NCBI RefSeq assembly: GCF_000160855.1
Contig: NZ_GG700759.1
Span: 1-9,380 of the forward strand
Reading direction: 5' to 3'
DNA: 9,380 nt
Source of the DNA: Lactobacillus helveticus DSM 20075 = CGMCC 1.1877
Lineage (GTDB): Bacteria; Bacillota; Bacilli; Lactobacillales; Lactobacillaceae
This document shows, one piece after another, positions 5,659-9,380 of the stretch. The notes under the pieces are model-generated. The model was not told the DNA's origin and did not search any database. It saw only the letters and a list, made by a program, of their open reading frames with translations. Position 1 is the first letter of the stretch. The number at the start of each line of letters is the position of its first letter. Both the position numbers and the translations under genes were made by a program.

Positions 5659-7028
5659 ATGAAATTTAAAAGCCAACTCTTTTGGGCTCTTTTTTTAGCT
5701 TAATCTTTTTTACAACAAGTGGTTTTACTGTTGTCGGTCACCGCGGCGATCCCATCAAATATCCTGAAGAAACTATTCAGTCTGATGATTCTGCCTTCAA
5801 TTTCGGTGCTGATTACGTCGAACTCGATCTCCGACTTTCAAAAGATGGAGTTTTAGTCATCTCTCATGATGATGACCTTGAGCGAGTTACTCATACACAT
5901 GCAATTGTATCACAAAATAACTTTGAGACACTCAAACAACTAAAGTATGATAATGGCGAACATGTAATGTCGCTTAATGAATTATTTGAACACTATAAAA
6001 ATAAGCCCAGCGCCAAGTTTGTCTTAGAAACAAAAATCGACCACAGCATTAATCCATCATATGAACTTGAAGATAAAATTGCTGCAGTAGTCAAGAAATA
6101 CCATATGCAAAAACGGATCATGATTCATTCTTTTTCTGCAGCAAGTTTATTTCATTTTAGAAAAATAATGCCCGATGCTTATTTAATCTTCATCGTAGGA
6201 AGTCTAAGACGAATCAACTTCAGTATTTTGCCACAAGTAAATGCTGTGAACGCTGCTTCGGATATTGTTCAAGAGCATCCCTTCTTAATTAATTGGCTCC
6301 ACAAACTGCATAAGCAACTATTTGTTTGGGCAGAAATGGATGAATCGCCTGCTCTTTGGCATTGGTTAATCAATCGTAATGTCGACGGGGTTGTTACCAA
6401 CTTTCCGGCAACAGGATTCAAATATAAATTAGCCAAAAGCGGCACAAAAAAATATACCATCAATCGAACAGGAATCTATTTTGGTAAAACTAAAACCTCT
6501 ACTATGATGAATCCTTACGTCCGCATCAAAGAGAAGAAATATGTCTGGCCTAATCAAAAAGTCAATGTAACTTATGGTGTACGAGTCGACAACAAATTAT
6601 ACTATCAAATTGCAGAGAAGACTTTTATTTCTGCAGAATTCGTCAATTTAGATTTGCGTCATAATGATATCGCACCTTATGAAAATAAAAAGATAATCGC
6701 TAAACCTAATACTAAAGTGGCAATTTACAATTATCCTGACAATCAGGCAAAAACAAAGAAATTCTTACCTGCTAACACATTATTTAAAATTCAAAACTTT
6801 AACGGAAGTCCTAAGAATATGTGGCTCTACACTAAAAAAGGTTGGATTAAGGCTGATCAAATACTCTTCTATGGCTTTTTCAGTAAAAAAGCTTTTCAGC
6901 AATATAATAAATTGCCACGAGTAAGCAAATACACGAACTTGGTTTTGTTACCTTTTAACCCAAACAAATTAACACTTACGCCAACTTACTGGCAAAAGCA
7001 GAAACAAATTAATCATATTATCCGCTAA
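5659..7028 (+). CDS. Exported glycerophosphodiester phosphodiesterase, frame broken at a T7 run (-1 shift needed)
   Basis: The ATG at 5659 opens MKFKSQLFWALFLA and then meets TAA at 5701-5703. A -1 shift on T-TTT-TTA (5691-5697) joins it to the long frame running to 7028, giving a 456-residue protein. Residues 1-23 form a signal peptide or anchor (basic start, hydrophobic core). The GDPD barrel (about 23-255) has HRG (H28, R29), VELDLR (E55, D57), SHD (H70), VLETK (E124, K126), HSFSAASL and the closing TNFPATG, so the catalytic residues are intact. It would hydrolyse glycerophosphodiesters to glycerol-3-phosphate and an alcohol at the cell surface. The C-terminal part (about 265-405) has two repeats ending in YYQIAEKTFISAEFV and GWIKADQI, resembling SH3b or SLAP-type wall repeats; this is a weaker call. 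Apart from the shift there is no other stop over 440 codons, so the damage is recent, or recoding occurs, or a T was lost in sequencing. Confidence 0.82.
5691..5734 (+). other. Candidate -1 frameshift site: U-UUU-UUA heptamer plus downstream stem-loop
   Basis: The zero-frame codons CTT TTT TTA place the heptamer T TTT TTA at 5691-5697, in the exact phase of a classical -1 slippery site (X XXY YYZ). Slipping back one base gives AGC TTA ATC, the frame of the whole enzyme. A stem-loop follows: ACAAC-A-AGT (5712-5720, one bulged A) with ACTGTTGT (5727-5734), loop GGTTTT. The spacer is 14 bases, longer than the usual 5-9, and no Shine-Dalgarno-like stimulator precedes the heptamer. Recoding is possible but unproven. 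Confidence 0.4.
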
Positions 7029-7031
7029 AAC

Positions 7032-7100
7032 AAAAAGAAGTAGTTCTTATCAACAATGTCTTAACTTAATGACATTATCCTTACCAACTACTTCTTTTTT
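7032..7100. terminator. Large branched bidirectional terminator between the phosphodiesterase gene and ccpA
   Basis: AAAAAGAAGTAGTT (7032-7045) pairs perfectly with AACTACTTCTTTTT (7086-7099). Inside it a second stem AATGTC (7055-7060) pairs with GACATT (7071-7076). T runs on the outside of each arm, read on either strand, fit a terminator that works in both directions between two convergent genes. The internal stem makes it longer than typical. Confidence 0.85.
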
Positions 7101-7108
7101 GATACTTT

Positions 7109-8110
7109 TTATCGATTTAATGTACTTTGTTTTTTAACTAATTCATATGGCAATTCAATATGAGTTTCGTCAACTTCTTCATTATTCATCAACTTAGTCA
7201 ACATTCTCATAGCAACCGCACCCATATCATAAAGTGGTTGCTTAATTGTGGTCAAAGCTGGACGAACAACAGAAGCAAGTTGAGTTGCACTTGCAGTAAT
7301 AATTTCCAAATCTTCTGGTATCTTCTTGCCTGCATCTATAGCAGAATTCAAAATACCAACAGATGAAATATCACGAGTAACAATTATACCATCGATACCA
7401 TCTTTAACGAGTTGTGGGTATAAATTGTAACCGTCTGAATAATCTTTAACCCCGGTGTAAACATGTGGTTCACCTAAATTATTCTCTTTGATAAATTCAT
7501 TGTAGGCAGGAATTCTATTTTCGCCGTTTACAACTGCATCTTCATCACCAACAACAAGTGCCAAGTTCTTCTTGCCATCGTGCATTAATAAATTCAATGC
7601 TTCTGTATCAGCTTTCTTATAATCGATAGTTACAGATGCGAACTCGTCGCGATTATTCCTCGTTCCGGCCAATACCACTGGAGTATTAGTTCTCTTAAAT
7701 GCTTCTGCAGCTTCATTTGGCAAACGGTTTGCCATGTAGATCACGCCATCTACTTGCTTATTAAGCAAGCTTTGAATTACTTGATCTTCTTTCATCAAAC
7801 GGTTTTCAATACTGGTAATGATAATGTTGTATTTATATAAAAGTGCAATATCATCAATACCCTTAGATAATTCTGCAAAATACAAATTAGTCAAATCTGG
7901 GACGATTAAACCAACTGTAGTGGTACGCTTAGATGCTAACCCTTGCGCTACAGCATTTGGTTGATAATGTAATCTCTTAATTACTTCAAGAACACGATCA
8001 CGTGTCTCTTTGCTCACATTATTATTGCCGTTAACAACACGAGAAACTGTCGCCATAGACACCTTAGCTTCTCGAGCAACATCATAAATTGTAACTTCTT
8101 GTTTATGCAT
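7109..8110 (-). CDS. ccpA: Catabolite control protein A (LacI/GalR-family regulator)
   Basis: The global carbon-catabolite regulator, a cytoplasmic DNA-binding dimer that, with Ser46-phosphorylated HPr, binds cre sites. The 333 residues match CcpA. The LacI-type helix-turn-helix starts at TIYDVAREAKVSMATVSRVV (7-26), followed by the hinge helix YQPNAVAQGLASKRT (about 49-63). The periplasmic-binding-protein-like core begins at TVGLIVPDLTNLYFAEL. Effector-domain segments such as DGIIVTRDISSVGIL and the closing TIKQPLYDMGAVAMRML are CcpA-like. The identification is reinforced by the divergent pepQ gene, a neighbour conserved across lactobacilli. An in-frame TAA two codons before the ATG rules out an earlier start; the ribosome site (GGAAGGA, about 13 bases upstream) is unusually distant. 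A cre site overlaps its probable -35, implying autoregulation. HPr and its kinase are not encoded here. Confidence 0.95.
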   Translation of the reverse strand: MHKQEVTIYDVAREAKVSMATVSRVVNGNNNVSKETRDRVLEVIKRLHYQPNAVAQGLASKRTTTVGLIVPDLTNLYFAELSKGIDDIALLYKYNIIITSIENRLMKEDQVIQSLLNKQVDGVIYMANRLPNEAAEAFKRTNTPVVLAGTRNNRDEFASVTIDYKKADTEALNLLMHDGKKNLALVVGDEDAVVNGENRIPAYNEFIKENNLGEPHVYTGVKDYSDGYNLYPQLVKDGIDGIIVTRDISSVGILNSAIDAGKKIPEDLEIITASATQLASVVRPALTTIKQPLYDMGAVAMRMLTKLMNNEEVDETHIELPYELVKKQSTLNR

Positions 8111-8149
8111 CGCTTATTCTCAGTCCTTCCGAAAAATCCTTCACCTTAA

Positions 8150-8177
8150 TTTATCATTGTTTTGCTCTAAGTGCAAA
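8150..8177 (-). promoter_or_regulatory. Candidate ccpA promoter
   Basis: On the minus strand TTTGCA (8172-8177) and GATAAA (8150-8155) are 16 bp apart, each matching four of six consensus bases. The -35 lies inside the cre site, so CcpA bound there would block its own transcription. Both boxes are moderate matches, so the exact start needs mapping. Confidence 0.45.
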
Positions 8178-8185
8178 CGTTTACA
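8172..8185. promoter_or_regulatory. cre site (CcpA operator) in the ccpA-pepQ spacer
   Basis: TGCAAACGTTTACA matches the cre consensus TGWNANCGNTNWCA at all fixed positions except the third base (C instead of W), and is nearly palindromic around CG. It lies between the divergent genes. It overlaps the likely ccpA -35 and is centred about 54 bases upstream of the likely pepQ start, so repression of ccpA and an upstream-acting effect on pepQ are both possible. Confidence 0.85.
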
Positions 8186-8217
8186 TCTTTTCTTTCGTTT
8201 TTTTCATAGAAAAAGCA

Positions 8218-8226
8218 TGATATACT
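8218..8226 (+). promoter_or_regulatory. Candidate pepQ promoter, extended -10 type
   Basis: TGATATACT is an extended -10 (TGn plus TATACT, five of six consensus bases). The -35 region 17 bp upstream is only a T run (8198-8203), so the promoter would depend on the TG extension. Transcription would begin near 8233, with a 24-base leader carrying AGAGG (8246-8250). Confidence 0.6.
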
Positions 8227-8256
8227 GACACTAAACTAACGAAAAAGAGGCTATTT

Positions 8257-9363
8257 ATGAACTTAGACAAATTACAACAATGGCTGCAAGATTCAAACAA
8301 TGATATTGCATACATTTCTAATCCAATCACTATTTCTTACTTCACAGGATATTCCATGGATCCTCATGAACGTATCTTTGCTTTGCTCGTATTTAAAGAT
8401 GCAAATCCTTTTATTTTCTGCCCTGCTTTAAACGTTGAAGAAGCAAAGAATTCTGAATGGAACGGTGACGTTTTTGGTTACCTTGATTCAGAAGATCCTT
8501 GGGAATTAATTGCGGATAATGTAAGAAAGAGAACTAGCGATACTCACACTTGGGCAATCGAAAAAGATGATCTTTCAGTTGCTCATTACCAATATCTGCG
8601 CGGTGAATTTCCAAATGCCAGTTTTACTAACGACGTTTCTTCATTCATTGAAAGACTTCGTCTTTACAAGACGCCAGAAGAAATTAAGAAATTGCAAGGC
8701 GCTGGTGCCGAAGCTGACTTTGCTTTCAAGATTGGTTTTGATGCAATTAGAACTGGCGTAACCGAAAGAAGTATCGCTGGTCAAATTGATTACCAATTAA
8801 AAATCCAAAAAGGCGTAATGCACGAGAGTTTTGAAACTATTGTCCAAGCTGGTAAGAATGCCGCTAACCCACACCTTGGTCCAACTATGAATACTGTTCA
8901 ACCTAACGAACTTGTTTTATTCGACTTAGGTACTATGCATGATGGTTACGCATCTGACTCAAGTAGAACAGTTGCTTATGGTACGCCATCAGACAAGCAA
9001 CGAGAAATTTACGAAGTTGACCGTGAAGCTCAACAAGCTGCAATCGAAGCCGCAAAACCTGGCATCACTGCCGAAGAACTTGATAGCGTTGCTCGTGACA
9101 TCATTACTAAAGCTGGCTATGGCGAATACTTCATTCACCGTTTAGGCCATGGTATTGGTAAAAACGTACACGAATATCCATCTATTGTACAAGGTAATGA
9201 CTTAGTTCTTGAAGAAGGCATGTGCTTCTCCATTGAACCAGGTATCTACATCCCTGGCTTTGCTGGAGTCAGAATTGAAGACTGTGGTGTCGTAACCAAG
9301 GATGGCTTCAAGACCTTTACACATACTGACAAAGATCTAAAGATTATTCCTATTAGAGATTAA
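8257..9363 (+). CDS. pepQ: Xaa-Pro dipeptidase (prolidase), M24 family
   Basis: A cytoplasmic dinuclear-metal (usually Mn) peptidase that splits dipeptides with proline in the second position, the last step in using proline-rich peptides such as those from casein. It has 368 residues, normal for PepQ. The N-terminal creatinase-like domain (1-125) is followed by the pita-bread catalytic domain. Its five metal ligands are all present: D223 (LFDLG), D234 (YASDSSRT), H298 (RLGHGIG), E327 (FSIEPG) and E341 (VRIEDCG). H306 in VHEYP and the prolidase-type signature at 294-306 are also present. The ATG has AGAGG six bases upstream. It is divergent from ccpA with a cre site between them, so it is probably tuned by carbon supply. 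The stop lies 17 bases before the window end, so its terminator is not visible. Confidence 0.95.
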   Translation: MNLDKLQQWLQDSNNDIAYISNPITISYFTGYSMDPHERIFALLVFKDANPFIFCPALNVEEAKNSEWNGDVFGYLDSEDPWELIADNVRKRTSDTHTWAIEKDDLSVAHYQYLRGEFPNASFTNDVSSFIERLRLYKTPEEIKKLQGAGAEADFAFKIGFDAIRTGVTERSIAGQIDYQLKIQKGVMHESFETIVQAGKNAANPHLGPTMNTVQPNELVLFDLGTMHDGYASDSSRTVAYGTPSDKQREIYEVDREAQQAAIEAAKPGITAEELDSVARDIITKAGYGEYFIHRLGHGIGKNVHEYPSIVQGNDLVLEEGMCFSIEPGIYIPGFAGVRIEDCGVVTKDGFKTFTHTDKDLKIIPIRD

Positions 9364-9380
9364 TCAAAAAATTTCGAAAC

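Noticed and set aside
5682..5684. TTG as start of the phosphodiesterase
   Set aside because: There is no Shine-Dalgarno sequence before it, whereas ATG 5659 has a strong one and encodes the basic start of a signal peptide. The frame break between them explains the long frame better.

Overview
This is an AT-rich, tightly packed piece of low-GC Gram-positive chromosome. The gene families point to a lactobacillus, most likely of the L. acidophilus/gasseri/johnsonii group. The clearest marker is the divergent ccpA-pepQ pair. Supporting markers are the NagD-type phosphatase with its YutD and TIGR01906 partners, the type-2 ferredoxin-NADP reductase, and the wall-repeat tail on a phosphodiesterase. 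No mobile element, CRISPR array, tRNA or rRNA gene is visible. The window reads as core genome rather than an accessory island.

Layout. Positions 1-150 hold what look like two tandem leftward promoters sharing a 20-bp direct repeat, driving something outside the window. A short rightward unit follows: a ferredoxin-NADP reductase that appears to start at an ATC codon (223), then a DedA-family membrane protein. It ends in a bidirectional terminator at 1818-1850. A five-gene leftward operon (5566 down to 1849) reads: a small unrecognised protein, a YunD-like metallophosphatase, a YutD-domain protein with a very basic tail, a NagD-type HAD phosphatase and a TIGR01906 membrane protein. Its last four genes overlap by 17, 4 and 4 bases. 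Divergent from it is a glycerophosphodiester phosphodiesterase with an export signal and wall-repeat-like C-terminus. The reading frame of that gene breaks at a T7 run in the signal peptide, exactly at a U-UUU-UUA heptamer. It converges on ccpA across a large two-way terminator. Divergent from ccpA is pepQ, and a good cre site lies between the two.

How the genes may work together. CcpA probably controls its own promoter and the ccpA-pepQ divergence through the cre site, linking peptide use to carbon supply. The leftward operon joins two phosphatase families to YutD and a membrane protein of unknown role; its co-transcription is clear but its joint job is not. DedA proteins handle membrane lipids or the undecaprenyl carrier, and the phosphodiesterase acts on glycerophosphodiesters at the surface, so two separate units here touch envelope phospholipid chemistry.

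The two observations most worth a second look are both at the 5' ends of genes: the apparent ATC initiation codon of the reductase, and the -1 frame break of the phosphodiesterase at a classical slippery heptamer. Each could be real biology, a recent mutation or a base-call error.
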